Assembly (NCBI GenBank): GCA_030607875.1
Contig: JAUWJD010000003.1
Span: 1-64,000, forward strand
DNA length: 64,000 bases
DNA from: Chloroflexota bacterium
GTDB lineage: Bacteria > Chloroflexota > Anaerolineae > UBA2200
Direction: 5' to 3'
A program made the translations under genes and the position numbers. Shown here piece after piece: positions 38,742-49,455 of the stretch. Under the pieces are notes generated by a model, which worked only from the letters and a program-made list of their open reading frames with translations, ran no database searches and was not told where the DNA came from. The first letter of the stretch is position 1. Every line of letters begins with the position of its first letter.

Positions 38742-39512
38742 CTAGGTTCCAGTATTCAACTGCCAGCTCTTGAGCTCATCGAGCACGTGATATGCTGTAA
38801 GGTCAAGCTGCAAAGGCGTCACGGAAATCTTGTTTGCCGCAATGGCGGCGAAATCTGTACCATCTGCGATCACGCCCGTGGGTGGCTCGCCACCAATCCA
38901 GTAGTACTTGTGGCCGCGTGGATCCTCTCTCTCCACGAGGACATCGCGGTAGATGCGTCGGCCCAAGCGGGTGATTTCCACGCCAACGATTTCGTGGCAG
39001 GGGACGGCAGGCACATTGACATTCAGCAGCAGGTCCTTATGTCCACTTGCAAGCATCTTGCGAGCCAGGGTGGCTGCGAAGCGCGCTGTGCAGCGAAAGT
39101 CTGCCGGGCCGCTGGCTCGTCCTGCCAACGAGATGGCGATGGCAGGAATGCCGGAAATTCGTGCCTCCAAGGCTGCTGCCACAGTGCCTGAGTAGGTCAT
39201 GTCTTGTGCCACGTTTGCCGAAGGGTTGATGCCAGAGATCACCATGTCAGGCTGCCGTGGCAATACACCCAACACCGCCAGGGCCACGCAGTCAGCCGGG
39301 CCGCCGTTGGTGGCCAGAGCCGGGCTGCCATCGGCCAGTTGGGCTTCTTGGACTCGCAGGGGCTTGTGCATCGTCTTGCCGTGGCCGGCCGCGGACCAAT
39401 TGTGATCAGGAGCAAAGACGACTACTTCGCCTACTGCATCCATTGCCTGCCTGAGGGCCAACAGACCTGGGGAATGCACTCCGTCATCATTCGTCAGGAG
39501 AATCAGGCTCAC
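38742..39512 (-). CDS. surE: 5'/3'-nucleotidase SurE
   Basis: ILLTNDDGVHSPGLLAL, PDHNWSAAGHGKT, GPADCVALAV, ISGINPSANVAQDMTYSGTVAAALEA. Confidence 0.95.
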   Translation of the reverse strand: MSLILLTNDDGVHSPGLLALRQAMDAVGEVVVFAPDHNWSAAGHGKTMHKPLRVQEAQLADGSPALATNGGPADCVALAVLGVLPRQPDMVISGINPSANVAQDMTYSGTVAAALEARISGIPAIAISLAGRASGPADFRCTARFAATLARKMLASGHKDLLLNVNVPAVPCHEIVGVEITRLGRRIYRDVLVEREDPRGHKYYWIGGEPPTGVIADGTDFAAIAANKISVTPLQLDLTAYHVLDELKSWQLNTGT

Positions 39513-40396
39513 AAGCCCACCTTTCTCTTCTCCGGCGGACGGAGAAGGTTGATCGTCAGTGCCAGGCCACACAAGGCAGCGAGCCCCAATACAGTGGCCC
39601 AGTTCAGCAGGAAGAAAGTGTGCCGGGCGTAGTGCTTCTGGTGAAAGAGCCACATCGCACGATAGAATTGGATGGTCATGGGGGCCCAGCGTTTTGCGGT
39701 GGCCTGACTTTTGTAATGGGTGACAACCACCGCCGGATTGTAGTATATTTTCCAGCCACAGTCCACTTTGATGCGATAGCAGAGGTCAATGTCCTCTGCG
39801 TACATGAAGAAGCGCTCATCGAAGAATCCGGTCTGGTCGAGGGCTTTGCGGCGTATCAACATGAAAGCGCCGACCACCGAATCTACCTCGGCCACCTGGT
39901 TGGGGTCGAGATAGCCGAGGTTGTAGCGGTTGTAACGCGGGCTGTTCGGATAGCGCTTGCTGAGTCCCAGCAAGCGGTAGAGAGCAACGTCCAACGTCGG
40001 AAAGCTACGCCGGCAGGCCAGATCCAGGCTGCCGTCCGCCAGTACTAGCTTAGGCCCAGCCACGCCTGTATCGGGGCGCTCCTCCATGAAAGTGATCATG
40101 TCCTTCAGTGCGTTTGGCGGCAGGACGGTATCGGGATTGAGCAGGAGCACATAGTCGCCCCGGGCTTGGCGCATGCCCAGATTGTTGGCGTAAGCGTAGC
40201 CCTTGTTGACCTCGTTGGCGATTAGCTCGGCCTGCGGAAAGTCCTGGTGCACCATAGCCACGCTGCCATCGGGCGAGCAGTTGTCCACGACAATCACTTC
40301 ATATTCAAAATCGCCCTCGCTGGCGTAGACGGTGTCGAGACAATCGCGCAGCAAGTCACACGTGTTGTAGTTGACGATGATGATCGAGAGGTCCAT
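39509..40396 (-). CDS. Glycosyltransferase family 2 (rhamnosyltransferase-like)
   Basis: DLSIIIVNYNTCDLLRDCL, VVDNCSPDGSV, LLLNPDTVLP. Confidence 0.9.
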   Translation of the reverse strand: MDLSIIIVNYNTCDLLRDCLDTVYASEGDFEYEVIVVDNCSPDGSVAMVHQDFPQAELIANEVNKGYAYANNLGMRQARGDYVLLLNPDTVLPPNALKDMITFMEERPDTGVAGPKLVLADGSLDLACRRSFPTLDVALYRLLGLSKRYPNSPRYNRYNLGYLDPNQVAEVDSVVGAFMLIRRKALDQTGFFDERFFMYAEDIDLCYRIKVDCGWKIYYNPAVVVTHYKSQATAKRWAPMTIQFYRAMWLFHQKHYARHTFFLLNWATVLGLAALCGLALTINLLRPPEKRKVGL

Positions 40397-40425
40397 ATGG
40401 CTATGTTTCTACTATACTATGCAAG

Positions 40426-41421
40426 TCACTCGCGCCAGTTGGGGATCTCGTGCCGGTGGCGCAATCGCCAGCAGATCCCAACAGGGTAGCCGAGCATCTT
40501 GGCTAAATCACCTGTCACGCGGATGATCGGAACCAGAAGGATGGCTTTCAGCCGGTCAAGGATACCAAGAGATCCTATGGCTGGCAGCAAGCGCTTGTAA
40601 GGCGTCCAGAACATGATGGCAGTGCCCAACAGCAGCGGCACTGCCCACAATGGGTTCTTGATAAGACCGAGCCAGGCGAGAGCGGGCAGAGCGCCCAGGT
40701 AGGTCAGATAGCGCACAGCGTGTCGTTTGGCCCACAGGTTCGCTTTGCCGTCACCGCGCGCGTAGCGATAGTACTGTTTGAAAAAAGCGCGGACGCTGCT
40801 CCTGGGTCGGAAACGGGCGACAGCAGCAGGTACAAATATGAAACGATAGCCCTTGGCCCGCAACCGAAAATCGAGGATGAGGTCTTCGCAATAGTCCAAC
40901 CACTCTGGATAGCCGCCAACAGCTTTCCAAGCGCTCTTCAGAAAAGCCACGGAGCGACTGGAAGGTAAGAACCTTTCGGGATCGACGTCGCCGACCACAG
41001 GGAGCACTGTGGCTCCTATAGTCGTTTCAAAGACGCTGGTAGTTTCTGGCACAAAGAAGCCGCAGGCTACTATTGGGGGCGGTTGTGCTGTCATGGCACT
41101 GTCAAATGGTCGCAGCAGTTCGGCCAGCCAGGACGAGGCCAGGCAGACTCCTGCATCGGTAGAAGCAACGACTGGGCCGCGCGCTGCGGCGATGGCAATA
41201 TTCCGGCCACGCGATATATTGCAGCCGGGCTCGATCAGGACGCGGAGCGGCAGCCGATGACTGTTCTCCCAGGCTCGGAGCTGAGCCAGCGTGTCATCGC
41301 TGGATCCGCCATCTACGATGATCACCTCGTCCGGCTGCCGGGTTTGGGCACAGAGTGACTCCAGGAGCCGGTCAATAGAGCCCCTTTCGTTTCTTACCGT
41401 TGCAATGACAGAAACCCGCAC
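40426..41421 (-). CDS. Glycosyltransferase family 2
   Basis: RVSVIATVRNERGSIDRLLESL, EVIIVDGGSSDDTL, ASTDAGVCL. Confidence 0.88.
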   Translation of the reverse strand: MRVSVIATVRNERGSIDRLLESLCAQTRQPDEVIIVDGGSSDDTLAQLRAWENSHRLPLRVLIEPGCNISRGRNIAIAAARGPVVASTDAGVCLASSWLAELLRPFDSAMTAQPPPIVACGFFVPETTSVFETTIGATVLPVVGDVDPERFLPSSRSVAFLKSAWKAVGGYPEWLDYCEDLILDFRLRAKGYRFIFVPAAVARFRPRSSVRAFFKQYYRYARGDGKANLWAKRHAVRYLTYLGALPALAWLGLIKNPLWAVPLLLGTAIMFWTPYKRLLPAIGSLGILDRLKAILLVPIIRVTGDLAKMLGYPVGICWRLRHRHEIPNWRE

Positions 41422-41733
41422 CGTCAGAAGTGCACCTCCTCCATCTCAAGCTTTGCTGTTTCGTGCACGGATGTCTAAACGTATCTCACCAAATCATGGT
41501 AAAAGAAGGGCTATTTGCGTTCAACGATTCACACAGCGCTCTGTATTATAGCGAGTTGGCGCCATTTAGCCAATCGACCTGGAGCAGGTGATCGCTCTGC
41601 ATTGGCGTTGATAGTCAGTAGATGTATTTTGCGTGTTGTGTGGTGAATGATTATAATAGAGCTGGTTTGAAAACGCGGCCCATATCTGGTCTCATATCGT
41701 TGCGTCTCTACAAGAGAGGAATAGTTGGCAACT

Positions 41734-42420
41734 ATGCGAATTTTAGTAGTGGATGATGACCCTCCCAGTGTCAAGATGATTTCTTTCCTTCTGCGTGAAG
41801 AAGGTTATGACGTCATTAGTACAGACAACGGTTTAGCCGCTCTGGAACTAGTTGATTCTCATACTCCGGATCTGGTGGTTCTGGATGTGATGATGCCACA
41901 TCTTGACGGATTCGAAGTGTGCAGGCGCATGCGCCAAAAAGTGGATGTGCCCATCATTTTCTTGTCCGCAAAAGGGGAGACCGTGGACAAAGTCACCGGG
42001 CTGCAATTGGGCGCGGATGACTACTTAGCCAAACCCTTTGAGCCCGCTGAACTTCTGGCGCGAGTCAAGGCTGTGTTGCGTCGCGCCGAGGCCTTTGCGG
42101 GGAAGGACATCGAATCCCAGTTGACGGTCGGAGATCTCACCCTGGATCCTGTAACCAATCAGGCCGTTTATTCTGATGGGCGGACGGTGGACTTGACCCC
42201 CATTGAGTTCAGGCTCTTGTATTGCTTGATGCGCAACGCCGGGCGCATACTCAGCCACGATCTGCTGATGAGTGCCGTCTGGGGCTATGACTACGAAGGT
42301 GACAGCAACCAGATTGCTGTATACGTGCGCCGCTTGCGCATAAAGATTGAAAAAGATCCCAACGAACCCAAGCTATTGACCACTGTGCGCGGCCTCGGTT
42401 ACAAGTTTGAGCGTCCCTGA
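41734..42420 (+). CDS. OmpR-family response regulator
   Basis: RILVVDDDPPSVKMI, LVVLDVMMPHLDGFEV, LGADDYLAKPFEPAELLARV. Confidence 0.93.
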   Translation: MRILVVDDDPPSVKMISFLLREEGYDVISTDNGLAALELVDSHTPDLVVLDVMMPHLDGFEVCRRMRQKVDVPIIFLSAKGETVDKVTGLQLGADDYLAKPFEPAELLARVKAVLRRAEAFAGKDIESQLTVGDLTLDPVTNQAVYSDGRTVDLTPIEFRLLYCLMRNAGRILSHDLLMSAVWGYDYEGDSNQIAVYVRRLRIKIEKDPNEPKLLTTVRGLGYKFERP

Positions 42421-42591
42421 CCGCTAGCTGGACAACTAGTTCTCTCCGCAGAGCAGGACAATGCCCTGTACCCGCTTGTAGCGGTCGTCCACACCACCAG
42501 CTCTATGACCTGGCGATAGCCAGATTCTCTTTATCCGAGGCACTGTTCCAGACTACAACTGTTTTGGGAGCCTGAAAGGGGGAAGCTAATC

Positions 42592-45500
42592 ATGAGGGGC
42601 AGAGCCCTTGTGCGGACTATACTCTTTGGCCTGTTGTTCATTTTGTTGGTGGCTGCTGCACGAGCCAGCAGCATGCCCCTGGCATCGGTATTCGTTACGG
42701 CCAGCACCCCAGTGTGGTCTGGCTTTCAGCCATCTGATTGGGTGACGGGCACACAGGTTACTTGTTCTGTGCAGGCCGATAACCAGGATGGCTTAATTGC
42801 TATGGGGACGTACCGGTTTAGCACCGACGGGGGGGCAAGCTGGAGTGGAGAACTGAATCAAGGCCTGACGGTTGTGCTTGACGGGTCAGGTACCCTTGCT
42901 ACCTTGACAGTCGCCGACTTGGCCTTGCCGGAGTCAATGACGCCAGAGCAGAACCAGATCCAGTTCTCCATTCGGGATAACCTTGGCTTTCAGTGGTGGA
43001 GCGAAGCCTACTCTGTACGGCTAGACAACACGGCTCCTGGCTCGACCGTTGGCAGCACCGGTTGTTACAGCTCGAACTGGCCTGGAGCGATTACGGGCAC
43101 GGCCAGCGACTCTGGCTCTGGTGTGAGTCTCGTGGAGATCAGACTGCGCAGAACCAGTGACGGGCGGTATTACAGTGGCTATACCTGGGAGCTAACTCCT
43201 GTCTGGTTGACCGCCCCGGGTACTGACAACTGGTCCTACTCCATCACACCAAGGGATGATGCGTATGTCGTCGAATCGCGAGCAACAGACGGGGTTGGGC
43301 ATCAGCAAACTCCACACGGCCAGGGCTCATTCTCATACGATGCCACTGCGCCGCAGTCTACGGTAGAGACTACAGGGTGCTTCAGGCAAGACACCTGGAC
43401 AGACGTGATCGTGGGCTCGGCAAATGATGCACAGTCTGGAGTTGCCTCGGTTCAGATCTCCCTGCAGAGGGCCTCAGACAGCCTGTACTACAACGGGTCG
43501 TCCTGGACTGCAACAGTTACCTGGCTGTCTGTCTCTGGAACCACGACTTGGTCACGGCCTTTTACACCGACTGTAGAGACCGCTTATACCGTCAGATCGA
43601 GGGCTACAGACAACTGCAGCAACGTGCAAAGCGCGCTTGGCGAGGCAGTATTCGCCTACGACAATGCGCCGCCACAGTCTGCGGTCGCAACCAGTGGTTG
43701 TTTCAAGGCCACCGACTGGCCGGGAGTGATCAGTGGCTCTGCCAGCGATGCAGCCTCTGGGATTGAATACGTCCAGATCACCTTGCACCGGGCATCCGAC
43801 GGCCAGTACTACGACGGGTCATCCTGGGGTATGACGGCGATATGGCTTTCTGTCTCTGGAACTACAGCTTGGTCGCTGCCTTTCATACCCTCCGTGGAGA
43901 GCACGTATACTGTCAGGTCGAGAGCCACAGACTCCTGTGGCCACATGCAAAGCATCCTTGGCGAGGCCTCGTTTACCTATGATACCACCTTGCCACAATC
44001 CTCAGTAGCAGTTGGGGGGTGCTTCAATGCTGGCAGTTGGCCGGGAGCTATTAGCGGCTCGGCCAGTGATGAACTGTCGGGAGTGGCCTCCGTTCACCTC
44101 ACCTTGCGCAGGACGTCAGACGGTCTCTACTACAACGGGTCGTCTTGGAGTGCGACCGCTACATGGTCGTCCGTTTCCGGGACCGCAGCCTGGTCACTGC
44201 CTTTCGCGCCGCCCCTGGAGACCACGTATCACGTCAGATCAAGGGCTACAGACAACTGCGGCAACATCCAAAGCGTGCTTGATGAATCCTCCTTTACCTT
44301 TGACAACACTTTTCCACAATCCTCGGTAGCCACTGGTGGTTATTTCAACGCTGCTAGCTGGCCGGGAGCGATCAGCGGCTCGGCTAGCGACGCGCTGTCG
44401 GGAGTGGCCTCCGTTCACCTCACCTTGCGCAGGGCGTCGGACGCTCTCTACTACAACGGGTCATCCTGGACCGCTGTTGCCACATGGCTGTCCGTCTCCG
44501 GAACCACAGCCTGGTCACTGCCCTTTGCGCCAACCGTAGAGACGACCTGCTCGCTGAATTCACGAGCTACCGACAATTGCGGCAATGTGCAGAGCATCTA
44601 TGGTACGGGCACCTTTACTTATGATTCGACTGCACCAGGAGGGCCATTCAATCTGTCAGTGACGCCCTCTGGCTGGACCAAGATCAACTCGTTTACGCTA
44701 ACCTGGAGCAACCCGCCCAACGTTTCTGGTATTGTGCGTGCCTACTACAAGTGGGATGATCCTCCTACGAGTAACGACGATCAGGCACCGGGTTCACCGG
44801 TTGCTGGGGAGGGAATTCAGAGTATCTCGGGCTTGACCGTGCCCACTGAAGGTACGCACAGACTCTATCTCTGGCTCGAAGATGAGGCTGGCAACGTCAA
44901 CTTCCAGAACCACGGCGTCACCGAGCCAGAGGCATTCGAATGGGATACTACTCCACCGGTTACTTCCATTGAGGACATTAGCGGTAGTCAAGGGTGCGCA
45001 GGCTGGTACACTTCTGCTGTACAGATTACCTTCTCTGCAGAAGACGCCGCCTCCGGAATCAGTGCCACATTCTGGCGACAGGATGAGGGCAGTTGGCAGC
45101 AAGCTTCAGGGTCTAGCTTCATGGTCTCGGGTGAAGGTTCTCATACTGTTGAGTACTACTCGGTGGACCTTGTGGGCAATAGCGAGACGCCACAGGTGCT
45201 CAGCCCCCAGATCAGGATTGATACCATACCGCCGACGACCAATCTTTCAAACTACACGGGGACCTTGGGCCGCAATGGATGGTACATATCGCCGGTTGCC
45301 GTTGCCCTGAGTGCTCTCGATGCCACGTCTGGTGTCTCGGTCACCTACCATCAGGTGAATGGGGGCGCATTTGAGGCCGGCGAGATGTTCGACGTGATCA
45401 CGGATGGTGTGCACACCGTTCGCTACTATTCGGTTGATACAGCGTGCAACGAGGAAGCAGTGCAGACGGCGGCCACTCCAGTTAGAATCGACACGACTCC

Positions 45501-47910
45501 CCCAAGTACCTCTGCCCAGATCGATGGGCCCAGCGAAGGTGGTTGGTTTGTTGCCTCCCCTGTGACTGTTACTCTGCTCGCCAGTGACCTCGTCAATGGC
45601 GCACAGACGTCCGGCGTGGATTACGTGCGCTATCGCATTGATAGCGGTTCCTGGCAACAGCCTAGCGGTGCAGTGGTGACTTTTACGGTATCCTTGCCGC
45701 TGGGTCAACGTGAACGGGTGCGCACCGTTCAGTACTATGCTACCGACCTGGCCGGAAACGAGGAACCGCTGCGCATGCTTCCCGTCGCCATCGACCTCCA
45801 GGCCCCAGATCCCATTCGTGTAGTGCCCATCGTTTCGCCCCCCAACTGGACCAGGACCAACTGCTTCACCCTCACCTGGAATGCAAACGATAACCCGAAC
45901 GACTTGTCCGGCATCGGTGGAGCGTATTACAGTTTCGGCGAGCCTAGTTCACCTACCGATGGGACGCTGGTTCTCGAAGATAACATAACATCCATTCCAT
46001 GTGTGCAGGTGCCTGAGGAACTTGGCGATGGGGCACACAATGTCTACGTCTGGCTGCGAGATGGGGCTGGCAACAGCGACCATCAGACCAGACGCCTGGT
46101 CACTCTGCGCCTCGATCGCACTCCACCAGAGCTTGAGCCGGCGGTGACGGGGAACCGATGTGACACGTCGGAGTGGTACAATTCATGTGTCACCGTTACT
46201 TTTGCGGCCACAGATATGCATTCTGGCATGGCTACTGGTATCATCAGCTATCAGGTAAATGGTGGGAACTGGGTCGAGGGCAGCTCTTATCTCGAATGCA
46301 ATGACGGTGTCTACAGGATTAACTGTCGCGCAATGGATGCTGCTGGGAATGTGAGCCAAGTCGTCACCGTGCCGCGGATCAGACTGGATCGGACGGCACC
46401 CGCTGCACCGGTGGATATCCAGGTTGATCCTGCAGACTGGTCCAGGGAGAACACGTTTACCATTAGCTGGCTGAATCCCGGAGATTTGTCTGGGTTGGCG
46501 GGCGTCTTCTATAAGCAGGGGGCCCCGCCCGTTTCGCCCATAGATGGAGTTTACGTGGATGGTGTCCGCAGCTCACTGCCCATTATTGCCGACACCGAGG
46601 GTGAGATGCCGGTCTACGTCTGGTTGAAAGACAAAGCCTGCAATAGCGATCATCAGAACCGAGCAACGACAATGCTCCAATACGACGGCACACCGACGAC
46701 GACGACCATCACTGTCTCTGGTGTCCTGGGGGAAGATGGCTGGTACACCTCTGCGGTTCAGATCACGTTGGACGGTGAGGACTTGGCGTCTGGCTGGGAA
46801 AGCAGCCATTATCGGATTGGCACGGGCCCCTGGCAAAGTGGCGCTTCGTTTCGCATAGATGTGGGTTGTGTGGTTACATTCTCCTACTACTCGGTCGACA
46901 GGGTGGGCAACATCGAGGATGTGCAAACGGGTTCAGTCCGGATTGATCGCGAACCACCCACGTCCCATGCCTACGCGGATAGTTACAGCCAGACAACATC
47001 CTTCGTTGTATACTGGGATGGAAGCGACGATTGTTCTGAAATTGCCACTTTTGATGTACAATACAAAGTTGGAGCGATAGGAGTCTGGCAGGATTGGGTG
47101 CTCGGCGTAGACCCATCGCAGACTTCCAAGCTGTTCACCGGAGGTGTACCAGGGAGGACCTACTACTTCCGTTGCCGGGCTACGGATAGAGCCGGAAACG
47201 TCGAGCCCTATCCTGATGTGGCCGATGCGTATGTCTCGGTGGAAGTACTGCAGAATGGTGACTTTGAACATATGCTGGGCAGCGAGTGGGAGCAGAGGTG
47301 GATCCCTGGAGAACCCGGACAAGCGGGTCAGTGCCCACCGTTACGGAGTATTGTGCCGGCATCTGGTGGTGGCAACACGCATGCCGCAGTGCTTGGCTGC
47401 CCCGACGAGGACGGACTAGAGGAGGGGGAAGTGCCCTTTGGTACGTCTCGAATCTGCCAAACGCTCAACATGCCCAGGCATGAGGACTGGCCCGCTCCGG
47501 TGTTGACTTTCCGCTATCACATCATCACTTATGATGTACTGTGGAGTCAACGCTATGGCCGGTTCTACGACTCCTTCAACGTAGGCGTGGGCCCTCCCGG
47601 GATAGAACCTACCTATGTCTTCACCGATGGCAACAAGACGCAGGATTACGGCACGCGGAGGGACCTGGACTGGCTGGAGGGTGCAGTGGATCTCAGGCCA
47701 TATGCTGGGCAGGCGGTCAGAATCTGCCTGGCCAATGTGACCAGGGTTGACACATTGTTCAACACCTGGACTTTTGTGGATGATGTGCGGCTGGTAAACC
47801 TGGAGTATAATCTGTATCTGCCCGTAGTAAAGCGCAATGCATCTGTGTCTGGACTGTCAGTCGACGTGCGTCCGCCTACCGTTCATCCTGCCTGGAGAGG
47901 TGGGCGCTAG
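42592..47910 (+). CDS. Giant (1772 aa) secreted multidomain protein with tandem beta-sandwich repeats
   Basis: Signal peptide; repeated DTTPPxT...GxxGWYxSxVxxTLxAxDxxSG...YYSVDxAGN units; C-terminal YNLYLPVVKRNAS. Confidence 0.85.
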   Translation: MRGRALVRTILFGLLFILLVAAARASSMPLASVFVTASTPVWSGFQPSDWVTGTQVTCSVQADNQDGLIAMGTYRFSTDGGASWSGELNQGLTVVLDGSGTLATLTVADLALPESMTPEQNQIQFSIRDNLGFQWWSEAYSVRLDNTAPGSTVGSTGCYSSNWPGAITGTASDSGSGVSLVEIRLRRTSDGRYYSGYTWELTPVWLTAPGTDNWSYSITPRDDAYVVESRATDGVGHQQTPHGQGSFSYDATAPQSTVETTGCFRQDTWTDVIVGSANDAQSGVASVQISLQRASDSLYYNGSSWTATVTWLSVSGTTTWSRPFTPTVETAYTVRSRATDNCSNVQSALGEAVFAYDNAPPQSAVATSGCFKATDWPGVISGSASDAASGIEYVQITLHRASDGQYYDGSSWGMTAIWLSVSGTTAWSLPFIPSVESTYTVRSRATDSCGHMQSILGEASFTYDTTLPQSSVAVGGCFNAGSWPGAISGSASDELSGVASVHLTLRRTSDGLYYNGSSWSATATWSSVSGTAAWSLPFAPPLETTYHVRSRATDNCGNIQSVLDESSFTFDNTFPQSSVATGGYFNAASWPGAISGSASDALSGVASVHLTLRRASDALYYNGSSWTAVATWLSVSGTTAWSLPFAPTVETTCSLNSRATDNCGNVQSIYGTGTFTYDSTAPGGPFNLSVTPSGWTKINSFTLTWSNPPNVSGIVRAYYKWDDPPTSNDDQAPGSPVAGEGIQSISGLTVPTEGTHRLYLWLEDEAGNVNFQNHGVTEPEAFEWDTTPPVTSIEDISGSQGCAGWYTSAVQITFSAEDAASGISATFWRQDEGSWQQASGSSFMVSGEGSHTVEYYSVDLVGNSETPQVLSPQIRIDTIPPTTNLSNYTGTLGRNGWYISPVAVALSALDATSGVSVTYHQVNGGAFEAGEMFDVITDGVHTVRYYSVDTACNEEAVQTAATPVRIDTTPPSTSAQIDGPSEGGWFVASPVTVTLLASDLVNGAQTSGVDYVRYRIDSGSWQQPSGAVVTFTVSLPLGQRERVRTVQYYATDLAGNEEPLRMLPVAIDLQAPDPIRVVPIVSPPNWTRTNCFTLTWNANDNPNDLSGIGGAYYSFGEPSSPTDGTLVLEDNITSIPCVQVPEELGDGAHNVYVWLRDGAGNSDHQTRRLVTLRLDRTPPELEPAVTGNRCDTSEWYNSCVTVTFAATDMHSGMATGIISYQVNGGNWVEGSSYLECNDGVYRINCRAMDAAGNVSQVVTVPRIRLDRTAPAAPVDIQVDPADWSRENTFTISWLNPGDLSGLAGVFYKQGAPPVSPIDGVYVDGVRSSLPIIADTEGEMPVYVWLKDKACNSDHQNRATTMLQYDGTPTTTTITVSGVLGEDGWYTSAVQITLDGEDLASGWESSHYRIGTGPWQSGASFRIDVGCVVTFSYYSVDRVGNIEDVQTGSVRIDREPPTSHAYADSYSQTTSFVVYWDGSDDCSEIATFDVQYKVGAIGVWQDWVLGVDPSQTSKLFTGGVPGRTYYFRCRATDRAGNVEPYPDVADAYVSVEVLQNGDFEHMLGSEWEQRWIPGEPGQAGQCPPLRSIVPASGGGNTHAAVLGCPDEDGLEEGEVPFGTSRICQTLNMPRHEDWPAPVLTFRYHIITYDVLWSQRYGRFYDSFNVGVGPPGIEPTYVFTDGNKTQDYGTRRDLDWLEGAVDLRPYAGQAVRICLANVTRVDTLFNTWTFVDDVRLVNLEYNLYLPVVKRNASVSGLSVDVRPPTVHPAWRGGR
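43060..44640 (+). repeat. Tandem ~321-bp (107-aa) repeats inside the giant surface protein gene
   Basis: Unit start TTC at 43381, 43702, 44023 and 44344 (exact 321-bp spacing), plus a divergent copy from ~43066. Confidence 0.9.
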
Positions 47911-47963
47911 CAGGTAGTGGCCGGTCCAGGGAGGGGTGCCATTCTAAAAGCAAGGGGAATGCA

Positions 47964-49430
47964 GTGCCAGGTGACAACGATTCTCTCACTGTGAACAACA
48001 CACAAACGTCTGCTTCGCTCCCGGAAGGGAAGGCTGGGGAAGACGCCGAGGCCTTGTACACGCAGGGCATGGCTCACTATCGCCGGCGAGAATGGAGAGA
48101 GGCCAAGGCATGCTTCACGCGGCTAAAGTCTATTGCCCCGGATCGCCGTGGCGTTGATGCGCTGCTGAATGAAATCGACATCTTCATCCAATTGCAGGAA
48201 ATGCAGCCAGGAGAGCACGAAGCGCTCGCCGATGTGGGCGGACTGGAAGCAGGGCAGCGAGCAGAGACTGTGGTATCGAGAGAACTTGCCCCGAGTCGAG
48301 CTGCGCGGCGCAGGATTCCATGGACTCTGATCATAGGCATTCTGATAGTGTTGGTGGCTGCTATCGTGGTGATCATAATCGCCCCCCCGGACGTGTTTAA
48401 CAACATCTTTGATAGGCAACGACAAGCCCGAGTTGAGGCTTTGGTCAACCAAGGGCGGGCGGCTTTGAACGTCGGTGACTGTGATCGGGCAGCAGAAGCT
48501 TTTGGCGAAGCGTTAGCCCTGGCACCCAACAATGAGGACGTCAAAACCTGGTATGCCAAAGCGCGGCGGTGTCAACAACTGGCTTCCTTGTACGCCCAGG
48601 CACAAGTAGCGATCGCAGCCGGACAGTGGGACAGCGCTTTAGAGTCATTGGAGGAAATCGTAGCGCTTGATCCCACCTACGAGGATGCCAGCGAGAAGAT
48701 TGATTTTGTCAAGGGCCAGCAGGCCTTGGCCACACTCTTTGACAAAGCAAAGGGCTACATTGAGGAGAGCAACTGGGATGAAGCGATTGCCATCCTGGAG
48801 CAGTTGCGGGGACAGCATTCGACTCTCAAGCCGGCTGAGGTGGCACAAAGCCTGTTCTATGCCTATTTCCAGAAAGGTGCAGACCTGTTGATGGCTGCCG
48901 GAGATTCACCGGATCGGATCAGCCAGGCGATTCAGAGTTTTGACAACGCCCTGGGGATTTTCCCAAGTGATGCGACCGCATTGGAGGAGAAGCGGCTGGC
49001 AGATCTCTATCGTCAGGGCTATCTTTCGGTCAATCAGATGGATTGGCCCCGGGCAGTTTCGGTTTTGCAGCAGATCCACGATAGCCGCCCTGACTATCTG
49101 GGCGGCAGGGCCGCCTCTCTGTTGTGCACTTCCTATCTGCAATTGGGAGATGCCTTTCAGACTGTAGGCGATCTGGCACAGGCTCTGGAACAGTACCGTA
49201 ATGTGCTGGGTATCGAGGGGTGTGACCACGTTGAGGCGGCAGTCAAAGAGCGGGACGTCCGTGCGACTTTGTATCCGCCAACAGCGACCCCGACCAGGAC
49301 GCCGATGCCCACCCGCACGCCGCTTCCGACCCCGACGCGGACAGCTACACCGACGCAGCCGCCACCGACTCAACCACCACCACCACCGCCGCCTACCCCT
49401 GTACCCACAACTCCTACGCCACGACGGTAG
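47964..49430 (+). CDS. TPR-repeat membrane protein with C-terminal P/T-rich tail
   Basis: Helical repeats (ALNVGDCDRAAEAFGEALALAPNNEDVKTWYAKA), TM segment PWTLIIGILIVLVAAIVVIIIAPP, PTATPTRTPMPTRTPLPTPTRTATPTQ. Confidence 0.82.
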   Translation: MPGDNDSLTVNNTQTSASLPEGKAGEDAEALYTQGMAHYRRREWREAKACFTRLKSIAPDRRGVDALLNEIDIFIQLQEMQPGEHEALADVGGLEAGQRAETVVSRELAPSRAARRRIPWTLIIGILIVLVAAIVVIIIAPPDVFNNIFDRQRQARVEALVNQGRAALNVGDCDRAAEAFGEALALAPNNEDVKTWYAKARRCQQLASLYAQAQVAIAAGQWDSALESLEEIVALDPTYEDASEKIDFVKGQQALATLFDKAKGYIEESNWDEAIAILEQLRGQHSTLKPAEVAQSLFYAYFQKGADLLMAAGDSPDRISQAIQSFDNALGIFPSDATALEEKRLADLYRQGYLSVNQMDWPRAVSVLQQIHDSRPDYLGGRAASLLCTSYLQLGDAFQTVGDLAQALEQYRNVLGIEGCDHVEAAVKERDVRATLYPPTATPTRTPMPTRTPLPTPTRTATPTQPPPTQPPPPPPPTPVPTTPTPRR

Positions 49431-49455
49431 TTGGCTTTTGTGATCGGAGCAGGAC

